In this document: positions 19,011 to 28,444 of the stretch, one piece after another
Numbering within the stretch: position 1 is the stretch's first letter
How the letters are laid out: each line of letters begins with the position of its first letter
Source: Streptomyces ficellus
GTDB taxonomy: Bacteria; Actinomycetota; Actinomycetes; Streptomycetales; Streptomycetaceae
Length of the DNA stretch: 64,000 nucleotides
Direction of reading: 5' to 3'
Assembly (NCBI RefSeq): GCF_030406405.1
Contig: NZ_JAUEPL010000009.1
Location: 62,001 to 126,000, forward strand
Translations under genes and position numbers: made by a program
The notes under the pieces: model-generated
What the model saw: the letters and a program-made list of their open reading frames with translations, nothing else
Told to the model about the DNA's origin: nothing
Databases searched by the model: none

Positions 19011-20240
19011 TCAGTCGCCGATCAGGGCGTCGACGAACGCCTCCGGCTCGAAGGGCGCCAGGTCGTCCGGGCCCTCGCCCAGGCCGATGAGCTTCACCGG
19101 GACGCCCAGCTCGCGCTGGACCGCGACGACGATGCCGCCCTTGGCCGTGCCGTCCAGCTTGGTGAGCACGATGCCGGTGATGTCCACGACCTCGCGGAAC
19201 ACCCGCGCCTGGACCAGGCCGTTCTGGCCGGTGGTGGCGTCCAGGACGAGCAGGACCTCGTTCACCGGGCCGTGCTTCTCCACGACCCGCTTGACCTTGC
19301 CGAGCTCGTCCATCAGGCCGGTCTTGGTGTGCAGCCGGCCCGCCGTGTCGATCAGGACGACATCCGCGCCCTCCGCGATGCCCTCCTTGACCGCGTCGTA
19401 CGCGACCGAGGCCGGGTCGCCGTTCTCGGGCCCCCGGATCGTCCGGGCGCCGACCCGGTCGCCCCAGGTCTGGAGCTGGTCGGTGGCCGCCGCGCGGAAC
19501 GTGTCCGCCGCGCCGAGCACGACCGACCGCCCGTCCGCCACGAGCACCCGCGCCAGCTTGCCGGTGGTCGTGGTCTTGCCGGTGCCGTTGACGCCGACGA
19601 CCATCACCACGGCGGGCGTGTCGAGGCCGCTGTCGGTCTTGACCGAGCGGTCGAAGTCCGTGCCGATGAGGGCGAGCAGCTCATCGCGCAGCAGGGTGCG
19701 CAGCTCATCGGGTGTGCGGGTGCCCAGGACGCGTACGCGCTCACGGAGCCGCTCGACCAGCTCCTGGGTCGGCGCGACGCCGACGTCCGCGGTGAGGAGG
19801 GTGTCCTCGATCTCCTCCCAGGTCTCCTCGTCGAGGTGTTCCCGCGACAGCAGGGTGAGCAGCCCCTTGCCGAGGGTGTTCTGTGAGCGGGCGAGCCGGG
19901 CGCGCAGCCGGACCAGCCGGCCGGCGGTCGGTTCGGGGACCTCGATCTCGGGCTCGGGCGGCGCCGCGACGAGCGGGTCCTCGACGGCGGCCGGGGCTTC
20001 GAGGGCCTCTTCGGCCGTCGGGAGCTCGACCTCCTCGATGGTGCGGCGCGGTTCCTCCCGCGGGGTCTCCGCCTCCTCGCCGACGTGCGGCTCGGCGGGC
20101 GGAGCGGTGATGGTCGGCGTGCTCGACGGCGCCTTGGCCGGAGGCAGCTGCTTCTTCTTCTTGCGGCTGCTGACCACGAGGCCGCTGATCGCGCCGACCG
20201 CGACCAGAGCGATGACTACAGCAAGGATGACGATTTCCAT
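19011..20240 (-). CDS. ftsY: Signal recognition particle receptor FtsY
   Basis: 409-residue SRP receptor GTPase. It starts with an N-terminal hydrophobic segment (EIVILAVVIALVAVGAISGLVV), a basic KKKK patch and an acidic, Pro/Glu-rich linker. The NG domain then has Walker A GVNGTGKT (216-223), DTFRAAATDQL, IDTAGRLHTK and TKLDGTAKGG. A membrane anchor like this is typical of actinobacterial FtsY. The ATG at 20240 is preferred over one 7 codons upstream because the anchor begins at once. It partners with the Ffh encoded about 8 kb away. Confidence 0.96.
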   Translation of the reverse strand: MEIVILAVVIALVAVGAISGLVVSSRKKKKQLPPAKAPSSTPTITAPPAEPHVGEEAETPREEPRRTIEEVELPTAEEALEAPAAVEDPLVAAPPEPEIEVPEPTAGRLVRLRARLARSQNTLGKGLLTLLSREHLDEETWEEIEDTLLTADVGVAPTQELVERLRERVRVLGTRTPDELRTLLRDELLALIGTDFDRSVKTDSGLDTPAVVMVVGVNGTGKTTTTGKLARVLVADGRSVVLGAADTFRAAATDQLQTWGDRVGARTIRGPENGDPASVAYDAVKEGIAEGADVVLIDTAGRLHTKTGLMDELGKVKRVVEKHGPVNEVLLVLDATTGQNGLVQARVFREVVDITGIVLTKLDGTAKGGIVVAVQRELGVPVKLIGLGEGPDDLAPFEPEAFVDALIGD

Positions 20241-20336
20241 AACCCGTCCAGTATCGGTCACGACCGGCGGGCGATCGCGGGAAGCGCGGACCCGTCAGCT
20301 CGCGCGCCGGGAGGTGCCGGCTGCCGGGAAGGACCG

Positions 20337-20366
20337 TTTGGACCTCTTTGCGGAGGAACGTACGAT
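20337..20366 (+). promoter_or_regulatory. Candidate promoter of the NCS1 permease
   Basis: TTTGGA, 18-base spacer, TACGAT, placed 36 bases before the permease ATG in the divergent gap with ftsY. Both hexamers resemble HrdB-type boxes. Confidence 0.4.
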
Positions 20367-20402
20367 GCTTGGAGTCCCCCTCCTCCCGCACGGAGCTGAT
20401 CC

Positions 20403-21917
20403 ATGCCCCACGCCTCCGAGTCCGAAGGCGCGATAGAGACCCGTGGTCTCGAACCCGTCCCCGATATCGAGCGCACTGGTCACATCCGGGAGCTGTTTCC
20501 CACCTGGGTGGCGGCGAACATCAGTGTGCTGCTGCTCACCATGGGTGCCGGTCTGATCGTCTTCAACGGCCTGAACTTCTGGCAGGTGCTGATCGTCGCG
20601 ATCGCCGCGCCCGTCCTCTCGTACGGCATCGTCGGTCTGATCTCGATCGCCGGCAAGCGCGGCGGTTCGCCGGGCATGGCGCTGTCGCGAGCGGTTTTCG
20701 GACAGCGCGGCAATCTCTTCCCCGGAACGCTCATCTGGGTGGCCCGCTGGGGCTGGGAGACGATCAACGCGGTCACGGGTGCGTACGCCGTGCTCACGGT
20801 GCTCGACCTGCTCTTCGGGATCAAGAGCAGTACGCCTCTGATCATCGTCACCCTGCTGCTCTTCGTCGCGGCGACCTTCCTGGTGTCGGGTCTCGGCATC
20901 AACGCGCTGCGCGTGTGCAGCAAGTGGTCGACGTACCTCTTCGGCGCCTTCTCCGTCCTCGTGCTGGTCCACCTGGTCGCGAACACGCAGTGGAGTGCCG
21001 TCTTCGCCAAGCCGGCCGGTTCGACGGCGATGCTGATCGCGGGCATCGGCACGATCGCGGCGGGCGGTATCAGCTGGGTACCCTCCGGCCCGGACTTCAC
21101 CCGCTATCTGCCGCGTACGGCGTCCTCCAAGGCCATGGTCGGCTCGACGGTCGGCGGCGCCGGGATCGTCGTCCTGCCGATGGTGCTGATGGGCGCGGTC
21201 ATGGCGGTGTCGACGCCGGACCTGGCGTCCGCGCAGGACCCGGTGTCGTTCATCGGTCAGCTGCTGCCGGCGTGGATCTCGGTGCCGTACCTGCTGATCG
21301 CGCTGATCGGCATGCTGCTGATCAACTCGATGTCGATGTACTCGGCCGGGTTCACCGCGCAGACGCTCGGCATCAACGTCCCACGTACCTGGGCGGTCAG
21401 TGTGAACGCCGTGATCTCCCTGGTCTTCGGCTTCCTGCTGATGGTCGTGGCGAGCAGCTTCATCGGTTCGTTCATCTCCTTCCTGACGCTGCTGGCGGTG
21501 GCGTTCTCGGCGTGGATCGGCGTCTTCGGCGTGGACATGCTGCGCCGGAGGTCGTACGACGGTGAGGCGCTGATGGACACCACCCGTACGAGCGCGTACT
21601 GGTACCGGCGCGGTTTCGCGCCGCAGGCCATGGCCGCGTGGGCGGTGGCCCTGGTGGTGGGGCTGCTGTTCACCAAGGTCGACTGGTTCGCCGGGCCGCT
21701 GGCCGGGTCCTGGATCGGCACCAACGGCCTGGGCTGGCTGGTGACGATCGTGGTCGCGGCGGCGCTGTACGCTCTGCTGCCGCGTACGCCGAAGCCGGAG
21801 CACGGGCTGGAGCAGGAGCTGGAGCAGGAGCTCGCTCAGGGCTCGGAGCGCGCCCCGGCCGAAGAGCCCGAGACGCCCGGGACGCCCGGGACCAAGGCCG
21901 CGGCCGTCTCCCTCTGA
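20403..21917 (+). CDS. NCS1-family nucleobase/cytosine permease
   Basis: 504 residues with about 12 hydrophobic segments. The opening GHIRELFPTWVAANISVLLLTMGAGL, the GGSPGMALSRAVFGQRGN loop (about 88-105) and the conserved VPSGPDFTRYLPR motif place it in the cation-coupled NCS1 transporters (cytosine, purines, hydantoin, thiamine-type substrates). The substrate cannot be fixed from sequence. The cytoplasmic tail has an ELEQELEQEL stretch and a Pro/Thr/Glu-rich end. A strong terminator follows. It is divergent from ftsY and convergent with glcP. Confidence 0.87.
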   Translation: MPHASESEGAIETRGLEPVPDIERTGHIRELFPTWVAANISVLLLTMGAGLIVFNGLNFWQVLIVAIAAPVLSYGIVGLISIAGKRGGSPGMALSRAVFGQRGNLFPGTLIWVARWGWETINAVTGAYAVLTVLDLLFGIKSSTPLIIVTLLLFVAATFLVSGLGINALRVCSKWSTYLFGAFSVLVLVHLVANTQWSAVFAKPAGSTAMLIAGIGTIAAGGISWVPSGPDFTRYLPRTASSKAMVGSTVGGAGIVVLPMVLMGAVMAVSTPDLASAQDPVSFIGQLLPAWISVPYLLIALIGMLLINSMSMYSAGFTAQTLGINVPRTWAVSVNAVISLVFGFLLMVVASSFIGSFISFLTLLAVAFSAWIGVFGVDMLRRRSYDGEALMDTTRTSAYWYRRGFAPQAMAAWAVALVVGLLFTKVDWFAGPLAGSWIGTNGLGWLVTIVVAAALYALLPRTPKPEHGLEQELEQELAQGSERAPAEEPETPGTPGTKAAAVSL

Positions 21918-21934
21918 CCTCCGTCAGCCACCGT

Positions 21935-21968
21935 CCCCCTTCGCCGGTTCACCGTCCGGCGGAGGGGG
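21935..21968 (+). terminator. Terminator after the NCS1 permease
   Basis: CCCCCTTCGCCGG and CCGGCGGAGGGGG form a stem interrupted by a TT/GA internal loop, followed by ATTTCTC. It lies 17 bases past the permease stop. Confidence 0.75.
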
Positions 21969-22027
21969 ATTTCTCATGGCCGTCCCGTGGACGGACCAAC
22001 GGCGGTGCGGTCGCGGCCCAACACGCA

Positions 22028-22058
22028 CTGCCCCGGCTCGGGAAGCGAGCCGGGGCAG
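22028..22058 (-). terminator. Terminator after glcP
   Basis: A perfect 13-bp stem (CTGCCCCGGCTCG / CGAGCCGGGGCAG) with a 5-base loop, about 30 bases past the glcP stop on the minus strand. Confidence 0.8.
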
Positions 22059-22088
22059 TTCCGTGGTCGAGGAGAGGGGCAGCGGGGA

Positions 22089-23507
22089 TTAGCCCATCTC
22101 CTCCAACGCCTTGCCCTTGGTCTCCTTCACGTACTTCAGCACGAAGGGGATGGAGAGCACGGCGAAGATCGTGTAAATGACGTACGTGCCGGAAAGGTTC
22201 CAGTCCGCCAGGGACGGGAAGCTCGCGGTGATGGCCCAGTTGGCGATCCACTGCGCGGAGGCGGCGACGCCGAGGGCGGCGGCGCGGATCCGGTTGGGGA
22301 ACATCTCGCCGAGGAAGACCCAGACCACCACGCCCCACGAGAGGGCGAAGAACAGCACGAACAGGTGGGCGGCGACCAGGGCGACGATGCCCTGCGTGGT
22401 GGGCAGCTTGCCGCCCACCAGGTCGGCGGAGAAGGCCCAGGCCTCGAAGGCGAGGGCGAGCGCCATACCGGCGGAGCCGACGAGGGCGAGCGGCTTGCGG
22501 CCGACCCGGTCCACCAGGACCATCGCGATCACGGTGCCGACGATGTTGATGATCGACGTGGTGAACGAGTAGAAGAAGGAGCTCTCCGGGTTGACGCCGA
22601 CGGACTGCCACAGCGTCGAGGAGTAGTAGAACGCGACGTTGATGCCGACGAGCTGCTGGAAGACCGACAGGCCGATGCCGACCCAGACGATCGGCAGGAA
22701 GCCGAAGCGGCTGCCGAGCAGGTCCCGGAAGGTGGACTTGTGCTCGCGGTGCATGGCGGTCTCGATCTCGGCCACGCGCGCGTCGAGGTCGACGTTGTGT
22801 CCCTCGACCTCGGAGAGGACCTGCCGGGCCTTGTCATGGCGGCCGACGGAGATCAGGAAGCGGGGCGACTCGGGGATCGCGAAGGAGAGCAGCCCGTACA
22901 GCATGGCCGGGACGACCATGACGCCGAGCATCCACTGCCAGGCCTCCAGGCCGGCGATCTCACCGCGCTGGTCGCCGTCCGCCATGTTGAGGATGGCCCA
23001 GTTGACCAGCTGCGAGACGGCGATACCGACGACGATGGCGGCCTGCTGGAAGGAGCCCAGCCGGCCCCGGTAGGCGGCGGGGGCGACCTCGGCGATGTAC
23101 GCCGGGCCGATCACCGAGGCCATGCCGATGGCGAAGCCGCCGACCACGCGCCACAGCGCGAGGTCCCACAGGGAGAACGGGAGCGCGGACCCGATGGCGC
23201 TGATCGTGAACAGCACGGCGGCGATCTGCATACAGCGGATGCGGCCGATGCGGTCGGCGATCCGGCCGGCGGTCGCGGCGCCGATGGCGCAGCCGATCAG
23301 GGCGACGGCGATGACCTGGGCGAGGGTGCCGGAGCCGATCTCGTACCGGTGCCTGATCGCCTCGACGGCGCCGTTGATCACTGAGCTGTCGTAGCCGAAG
23401 AGGAAACCACCCATCGCGGCGGCGGCCGTGATGAAGATGACATGCCCGAGGTGATCGGGGTGGGCCTCTCGGGCCCCCGACGCCGGTGGCTGCGCTGTGC
23501 TGGTCAC
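22089..23507 (-). CDS. glcP: Major facilitator sugar:H+ symporter, GlcP-like glucose permease
   Basis: 472-residue sugar porter with 12 predicted helices. Signatures include GGFLFGYDSSVINGA in helix 1, GRIADRIGRIRCMQ between helices 2 and 3, PAYIAEVAPAAYRGRLGSFQQ, PESPRFLISVGR before the central loop, QQLVGINVAFYYSS in helix 7, and the C-terminal YVKETKGKALEE. The same length and position next to smc describe S. coelicolor GlcP1, the main glucose permease, so that assignment is likely but specificity is inferred. The upstream region holds a promoter with three CCTTCAAGT elements. Confidence 0.85.
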   Translation of the reverse strand: MTSTAQPPASGAREAHPDHLGHVIFITAAAAMGGFLFGYDSSVINGAVEAIRHRYEIGSGTLAQVIAVALIGCAIGAATAGRIADRIGRIRCMQIAAVLFTISAIGSALPFSLWDLALWRVVGGFAIGMASVIGPAYIAEVAPAAYRGRLGSFQQAAIVVGIAVSQLVNWAILNMADGDQRGEIAGLEAWQWMLGVMVVPAMLYGLLSFAIPESPRFLISVGRHDKARQVLSEVEGHNVDLDARVAEIETAMHREHKSTFRDLLGSRFGFLPIVWVGIGLSVFQQLVGINVAFYYSSTLWQSVGVNPESSFFYSFTTSIINIVGTVIAMVLVDRVGRKPLALVGSAGMALALAFEAWAFSADLVGGKLPTTQGIVALVAAHLFVLFFALSWGVVVWVFLGEMFPNRIRAAALGVAASAQWIANWAITASFPSLADWNLSGTYVIYTIFAVLSIPFVLKYVKETKGKALEEMG

Positions 23508-23552
23508 GTGAACTCCTGGTACCCGGCGCCGTCGCCGGGCTGGGGGGCGAGC

Positions 23553-23640
23553 CCTTCAAGTGGCGCACAACTTCGCGTCACCCACCACTTGAAGGTAAAA
23601 GCAACGTTGCAGAGACTATGCCTTCAAGTTTCGAAGTCAA
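23553..23640 (-). promoter_or_regulatory. glcP promoter and putative operator
   Basis: An 11-bp perfect inverted repeat, CCTTCAAGTGG (23553-23563) and CCACTTGAAGG (23585-23595), with a third half-copy CCTTCAAGT at 23621-23629. On the minus strand TTGACT (23635-23640) and TAGTCT (23613-23618), spaced 16, make a promoter whose spacer contains the third copy, while the palindrome lies just downstream of the likely start site. This arrangement suggests repression by a sugar-responsive regulator; the regulator is not identified. Confidence 0.6.
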
Positions 23641-23739
23641 GAGTCTGGGAGTGATGATTCTTGACACCCGGTGTGTCGACTTGCGTTCACGAAATGAAGA
23701 CAGCTGGGAACGAAGGCTCAGCCAAGCCGCCGATGGCGC

Positions 23740-26700
23740 TCAGCGCAGGCGCTGGCTGATCACCTTGGACACCCCGTCGCCCTGCATGGACACGCCATAG
23801 AGCGCGTCCGCGACCTCCATGGTCCGCTTCTGGTGGGTGATCACGATCAGCTGGGAGCTCTCCTGGAGCTCCTGCATGATCCGGATCAGCCGCTGGAGGT
23901 TGGTGTCGTCCAGCGCCGCCTCGACCTCGTCCATCACATAGAAGGGGCTCGGCCGCGCCTTGAAGATCGACACCAGCATCGCGACGGCCGTCAGCGACCG
24001 CTCCCCGCCGGACAGCAGCGACAGCCGCTTGACCTTCTTGCCGGGCGGGCGGGCCTCGACGTCCACGCCCGTGGTGAGCATGTTGTCGGGATCGGTCAGG
24101 ACGAGCCGCCCCTCGCCGCCGGGGAAGAGCCGCGAGAAGACACCCTCGAACTCCCGGGCCGTGTCCCGGTACGCCTCCGTGAACACCTGCTCGACGCGTT
24201 CGTCCACCTCCTTCACCACCTGAAGGAGGTCGGCCCGCGTCTTCTTCAGGTCTTCGAGCTGCTCGGAGAGGAACTGGTGGCGCTCCTCCAGCGCCGCGAA
24301 CTCCTCCAGCGCGAGGGGATTGACCTTTCCGAGCTGTTGGTAGGCCCGTTCCGCCGACTTCAGTCGTTTTTCCTGCTCCGCCCGGACGAAACGTCTCGGC
24401 TGGTTGCGCGGGTGCTCAGGGTCCTCCGGCAGGTCTTCGCCCTCGGCGGGCAGGGACGGCGGGACGAGCTGGTCGGGCCCGTACTCGGCCACCAGGCCGG
24501 CCGGCTCCACGCCCAGTTCCTCCAGCGCCTTGGTCTCCAGCTGCTCGATCCGCAGCCGCTTCTCCGCGCCGAGCACCTCGCCCCGGTGGACCGAGTCCGT
24601 GAGCTTGTCCAGCTCGGCCTTCAGCTCCCGGCCCCGCACGCGGGCGGCGGCCAGGTCCCGTTCGCGCGCCGCCTTGGCGGCCTCGGCGGCGGCCCGCTCC
24701 CGCTCGGCCCGTACGAGGGACACCTCCACGTGCGCCAGCAGCTGCCGCGCGCCCGACGCCACCGCCGCGGCGACCTCCGCCTCATGGCGCAGCCGGGCGC
24801 GGCGCCGCTCCGCACGCGCGCGTGCCTCCCGTTCCGCGCGGGCGCCGCGGTCCAGGGCGTCGGCCCGCCCCGCCAGGCCCTTGACCCGCTCCTCGTGCGT
24901 ACGCACCTGGAGGCGGGCCTCCATCTCGGTCTGGCGGGCGTTGGCCCCATCGGCGGCGAGCCGGTCGCGCACGGAGGTGTCGGGCTCCTCCTCGGCCGGC
25001 GCCTCCTCGGCGACCGCCAGCCGCTCGGCCAGCTCCTCGGCCTCTTCGGTGGCCCTCTCCAGGGCCTCCTGGGCGCGGGCCGCGGCCGCGGCCGTACGCT
25101 CGGCCTCGCCCGCCGCGCCACGGGCCTGCCCGGCGAGCCGGCCGAGCTGCTGGGCGACCTGCGACTTCTCGCGGTCGGCGGCCCGGCGCCGCTCCCCCAG
25201 CTCCTCGACGCGCGCGGCGCACTCGCCCCGCCGCTCGGTCGCCTCCCGCTGCCGTACGGCCAGTTCCTCGCACCGTACGGCCAGCTCCGCCAGCTCGGCG
25301 GCCGCCTCGTCGACGGACGCCTGCACCTCCAGCAGGCTGGGCGCCCCGGCGGACCCGCCCTGCGCGAAGTGCGCCCCGAGTACGTCGCCCTCGGCGGTGA
25401 CCGCGATCGCCTCCGGGTGCGCGGCGACCAGGTCCTCGGCGTCCTCCAGCGTCCCGACGACGACCATGCCCCGCACGAGCCGCCGCACGGCCGCGACCAG
25501 CCCCTCGGGCCCCTGCACGAGCTCGGCCACCGGGGGTGCGACGGTCGCGGCACCGCGAGTGGCCGTCGCCCGCCCGGCGGACGCGGCACCGCCGGCGCCC
25601 GGGTCTCGCACCGCCTCGGCGGCCGAGGCACCGCCAGCACCCAGCCCTCCCGCCTGCCCGGAGCCCTCGGCGCCCCCAGCACCCGCGCCCCCCACCGCCT
25701 CGGCGGACGAGGGACCGCCCGTGCCCGCGCCGCCCACCGGCACGGCGGCCGGGGCACCGCCCGTGCCCGCGCCGCCCACCGGCACGCCGGCCACCGCCGA
25801 ACCCCGGTCGGGGGACGCGACACCACCGGCCCGGGTGGCGGCAGGCGCCGCCTGGTTGGGCACCAGAGGGGGCTGCCCGCCCGCAGGGGCACCGCCCTGC
25901 GGAGGGGCCACCAGCAGGGCGGCGCGGCCCGCGTCCTGCTTGCGCAGCAGCCGGATCGCCTCGGCGGCCGTGGCCGGGTCCCGGACCGCGATCGCGTCGG
26001 CGGCCGCGCCCAGTGCGGCGGCGACCGGCACCTCGTAGCCGGGGGTCACGGTGAGGAGTTCGGCGGCCGGGCCCAGCAGGCCGGCGAGCCGGTCCTCGGC
26101 CGCCAGCAGCGCGCCCGTGCCGTCCTTGCGGCGCAGCCCGAGCGCCAGGGCATCGTGCCGTGCGGCCACAGCGGCCCGCTTCCGTTCCGCCGTGGTGACA
26201 GCCTCCCGCGCGGCCGTGAGCGCGGCCTCCGCGTCGGCGAGTTCCCGCTTGGCGGCCTCGTGCCGGCCGGCCAGTTCGGCGTCGCCCTCGTCCAGCCCGT
26301 CGACCTCGGCCTTGAGCGCCTCGTACTCCTCCTGAGCGGCGACCGCGCGCTCCTGTGCCTCGTCGCGGGCGGCTGCCAGCCGGTCGATCTCGGCCTGCGC
26401 GGAGGCGGCGCGCGAGCGGGCCGCGCCCACCTGCCCGGACAGCCGGGCCAGGCCCTCGCGGCGGTCGGCGATCGCCCGGGCCGCGTCCTTCAGCCGCCGC
26501 TCCTCCACCGCGAGCGCGCGCTCCAGTTCGGCGCGGTGGGCGACGGTGTCCTCCAGCGCACGTTCGGCCGCCTCCAGCGCGGCCTCCAGCTCCGCTTCCT
26601 GCTCGCGGATGCGGGCGGCCTCCCGCTCCATGTCCTCGGGGTCGCGCCCGCGCCGCTCCTCCACCGGCGGCGCGGTGGCGCTCTTGACCCGCGCGTCGGC

Positions 26701-27618
26701 CAGCGAGATCGTGCCGCGCACCCGCTCGGCGAGCTGCGACAGCTCGTACCAGGTCTGCTGGGCGCGCTGGAGGCGCGGCGCGAGGCGCCGTACCTCGTCC
26801 TCAAGGTCGGCCTCCCGCGCGAGCGCCGCCTTCAGCTCGGCCTCCGCCCGCTCCTTGCGCTCCTTGAGCGCCGCCTCGTCGGCGATCTCCGCCTTCAGCG
26901 CCTCCTGGAGGCGTACGAGATCGTCGGCGAGGAGCCGCAGCCGGGCGTCGCGCAGGTCTGCCTGGATGACGGCGGCCCGCCGCGCCACCGCGGCCTGCCG
27001 CCCCAGCGGCTTGAGCTGCCGCCGCAGCTCGTCGGTGAGGTCCTGTACGCGGGCGAGGTTGGCCCGCATCGCGTCCAACTTCCGCAGCGCCTTCTCCTTG
27101 CGCTTGCGGTGCTTGAGGACGCCCGCGGCCTCCTCGATGAACGCCCGGCGGCCCATCGGGTCGGCGTGCAGTACGGAGTCCAGCTGGCCCTGCCCGACGA
27201 TCACATGCATTTCGCGGCCGATACCGGAATCGCTGAGAAGATCTTGGATATCGAGCAGCCGGCACGTATCGCCGTTGATCTGATATTCGCTGCCGCCATT
27301 GCGGAACATGATCCGTGTGATGGTGACTTCGGCGTAGTCGATGGGCAGCGCGCCGTCGGAGTTGTCGATGGTGAGCGAGACCTCGGCGCGGCCCAGCGGC
27401 GGCCGGCCGGTCGTCCCGGCGAAGATGACGTCCTCCATCTTGCCGCCGCGCAGCGACTTCGCGCCCTGCTCCCCCATGACCCAGGAGAGGGCGTCCACCA
27501 CATTGGACTTGCCCGAGCCGTTCGGCCCCACGACGCAGGTGATTCCCGGCTCGAACCGGAGTGTCGTGGCGGAGGCGAACGATTTGAACCCGCGCAGGGT
27601 CAGGGCCTTGAGGTGCAC
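23740..27618 (-). CDS. smc: Chromosome segregation ATPase SMC with enlarged hinge
   Basis: 1292 residues, about 100 longer than the usual streptomycete SMC. Walker A is GPNGSGKSN (about 33-41), followed by the Q-loop region GEQGAKSLRGGKM. Long Ala/Glu/Arg-rich coiled coils run from 170 to 500 and 770 to 1100. The hinge starts near 510 (LAGLLGPAAELLTVTPGYEVPVAAAL). The C-terminal signature LLSGGERSLTAVAM and Walker B YVMDEVEAALDD are intact. Residues about 570-692 are a Gly/Ala/Pro-rich insertion with VPVGGAGTGG repeats, splitting the hinge. SMC works with ScpA/ScpB in chromosome compaction and segregation. Confidence 0.96.
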   Translation of the reverse strand: MHLKALTLRGFKSFASATTLRFEPGITCVVGPNGSGKSNVVDALSWVMGEQGAKSLRGGKMEDVIFAGTTGRPPLGRAEVSLTIDNSDGALPIDYAEVTITRIMFRNGGSEYQINGDTCRLLDIQDLLSDSGIGREMHVIVGQGQLDSVLHADPMGRRAFIEEAAGVLKHRKRKEKALRKLDAMRANLARVQDLTDELRRQLKPLGRQAAVARRAAVIQADLRDARLRLLADDLVRLQEALKAEIADEAALKERKERAEAELKAALAREADLEDEVRRLAPRLQRAQQTWYELSQLAERVRGTISLADARVKSATAPPVEERRGRDPEDMEREAARIREQEAELEAALEAAERALEDTVAHRAELERALAVEERRLKDAARAIADRREGLARLSGQVGAARSRAASAQAEIDRLAAARDEAQERAVAAQEEYEALKAEVDGLDEGDAELAGRHEAAKRELADAEAALTAAREAVTTAERKRAAVAARHDALALGLRRKDGTGALLAAEDRLAGLLGPAAELLTVTPGYEVPVAAALGAAADAIAVRDPATAAEAIRLLRKQDAGRAALLVAPPQGGAPAGGQPPLVPNQAAPAATRAGGVASPDRGSAVAGVPVGGAGTGGAPAAVPVGGAGTGGPSSAEAVGGAGAGGAEGSGQAGGLGAGGASAAEAVRDPGAGGAASAGRATATRGAATVAPPVAELVQGPEGLVAAVRRLVRGMVVVGTLEDAEDLVAAHPEAIAVTAEGDVLGAHFAQGGSAGAPSLLEVQASVDEAAAELAELAVRCEELAVRQREATERRGECAARVEELGERRRAADREKSQVAQQLGRLAGQARGAAGEAERTAAAAARAQEALERATEEAEELAERLAVAEEAPAEEEPDTSVRDRLAADGANARQTEMEARLQVRTHEERVKGLAGRADALDRGARAEREARARAERRRARLRHEAEVAAAVASGARQLLAHVEVSLVRAERERAAAEAAKAARERDLAAARVRGRELKAELDKLTDSVHRGEVLGAEKRLRIEQLETKALEELGVEPAGLVAEYGPDQLVPPSLPAEGEDLPEDPEHPRNQPRRFVRAEQEKRLKSAERAYQQLGKVNPLALEEFAALEERHQFLSEQLEDLKKTRADLLQVVKEVDERVEQVFTEAYRDTAREFEGVFSRLFPGGEGRLVLTDPDNMLTTGVDVEARPPGKKVKRLSLLSGGERSLTAVAMLVSIFKARPSPFYVMDEVEAALDDTNLQRLIRIMQELQESSQLIVITHQKRTMEVADALYGVSMQGDGVSKVISQRLR

Positions 27619-27735
27619 GCCCCCGGACTCTACCTGTCGAGTCTCGTTTGACTCACGAATGCGCAGGGCACATCAGACGTTAAGGCGCGGGGGCGGAGGG
27701 GTGGAACGGCGGTGAACACAGGGGGCGAAAAGAAG

Positions 27736-27757
27736 AAGGGACGCCGAAGCGTCCCTT
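27736..27757 (-). terminator. Intrinsic terminator of the small coiled-coil gene
   Basis: A 9-bp perfect stem (AAGGGACGC / GCGTCCCTT) with tetraloop CGAA, followed on the minus strand by a CTTCTTTTC tract. It is about 80 bases past the stop of the upstream 69-codon gene and before smc. Confidence 0.8.
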
Positions 27758-27835
27758 GCATATCTCGCGAGAGTGTTTCTCACCCTGCCCGTTACCGTCA
27801 GATGCCGATACGGGCCTTGCCGGCGGGGGCTGGGA

Positions 27836-28045
27836 TCAGGTGAGCGCAGGCTCCGCCTTGGGTACGTCGATGTCGATGCCGTCGAGCAGCGACTCGCTGT
27901 GTGCGGCGGCGTTGAGCGCGTCGTTCTCGGACTGGATCCGTACCAGCTCGGACTCAAGGTCCTGAACGCGCTGCTGAAGCCGTCGCATCTCGGCGAGAAG
28001 TCGCGGGTCGGAACCGCCGACATAACCGAGAAGCGCCTTTGCCAT
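27836..28045 (-). CDS. Small conserved coiled-coil protein
   Basis: 69 residues. After MAKALLGYVGGSDPRLLAEM the segment from about 18 to 46 (RRLQQRVQDLESELVRIQSEND) is a strong heptad coiled coil. The tail is acidic. It has no signal peptide, membrane helix or catalytic motif. It looks like a conserved actinobacterial protein of unknown function. It has its own terminator, so it is probably a separate transcription unit from smc. Confidence 0.8.
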   Translation of the reverse strand: MAKALLGYVGGSDPRLLAEMRRLQQRVQDLESELVRIQSENDALNAAAHSESLLDGIDIDVPKAEPALT

Positions 28046-28444
28046 GACTTTTGGTCCTCCACACTGAGTGACCGACCGAAGCGGTGTGGGTCGTGAGGGT
28101 TCGCACCCGCGGTGTCCAGCAGTGCTTGGTGCTGCTGCGTTCTCACTGCCAAACAGCTAAGGTGCGCGGGGCTTCCAGAGTCTCACCAAAAAGTTTGACG
28201 GTCAACACGATCACGCACGGCATCGGGGGCAACCGGGGGGCCTGCGGCCGCGGATGATGCGGCGGCGCCTCTCGCGCGGTGTCCCAGGGGCGTAGAAGGA
28301 TCCTGTGGATCATCCTTACCCGCGCAGCCTGGCATGACAAGCGATTCTTGGCAACCACCAGGTCATTTCTGCCGTACGCACATGCCGGGCGCACTTTGCG
28401 GGCTGCCGGCGCGCGGGACGGACCCGGCACCGGCCTCAAGATCA
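28046..28444. other. Intergenic region between the small coiled-coil gene and acyP
   Basis: About 400 bases with no credible gene. The palindrome TTTGACGGTCAA (28191-28202) supplies a TTGAC box on both strands. On the minus strand it could be the -35 of the coiled-coil gene, although the -10 is not clear. An acyP terminator is not evident. Confidence 0.4.

Noticed and set aside
23833..27651. Open frame of about 1270 codons antisense to smc
   Set aside because: Low-complexity Leu/Arg/Gly/Pro translation without motifs, opposite an intact SMC gene with full Walker motifs.
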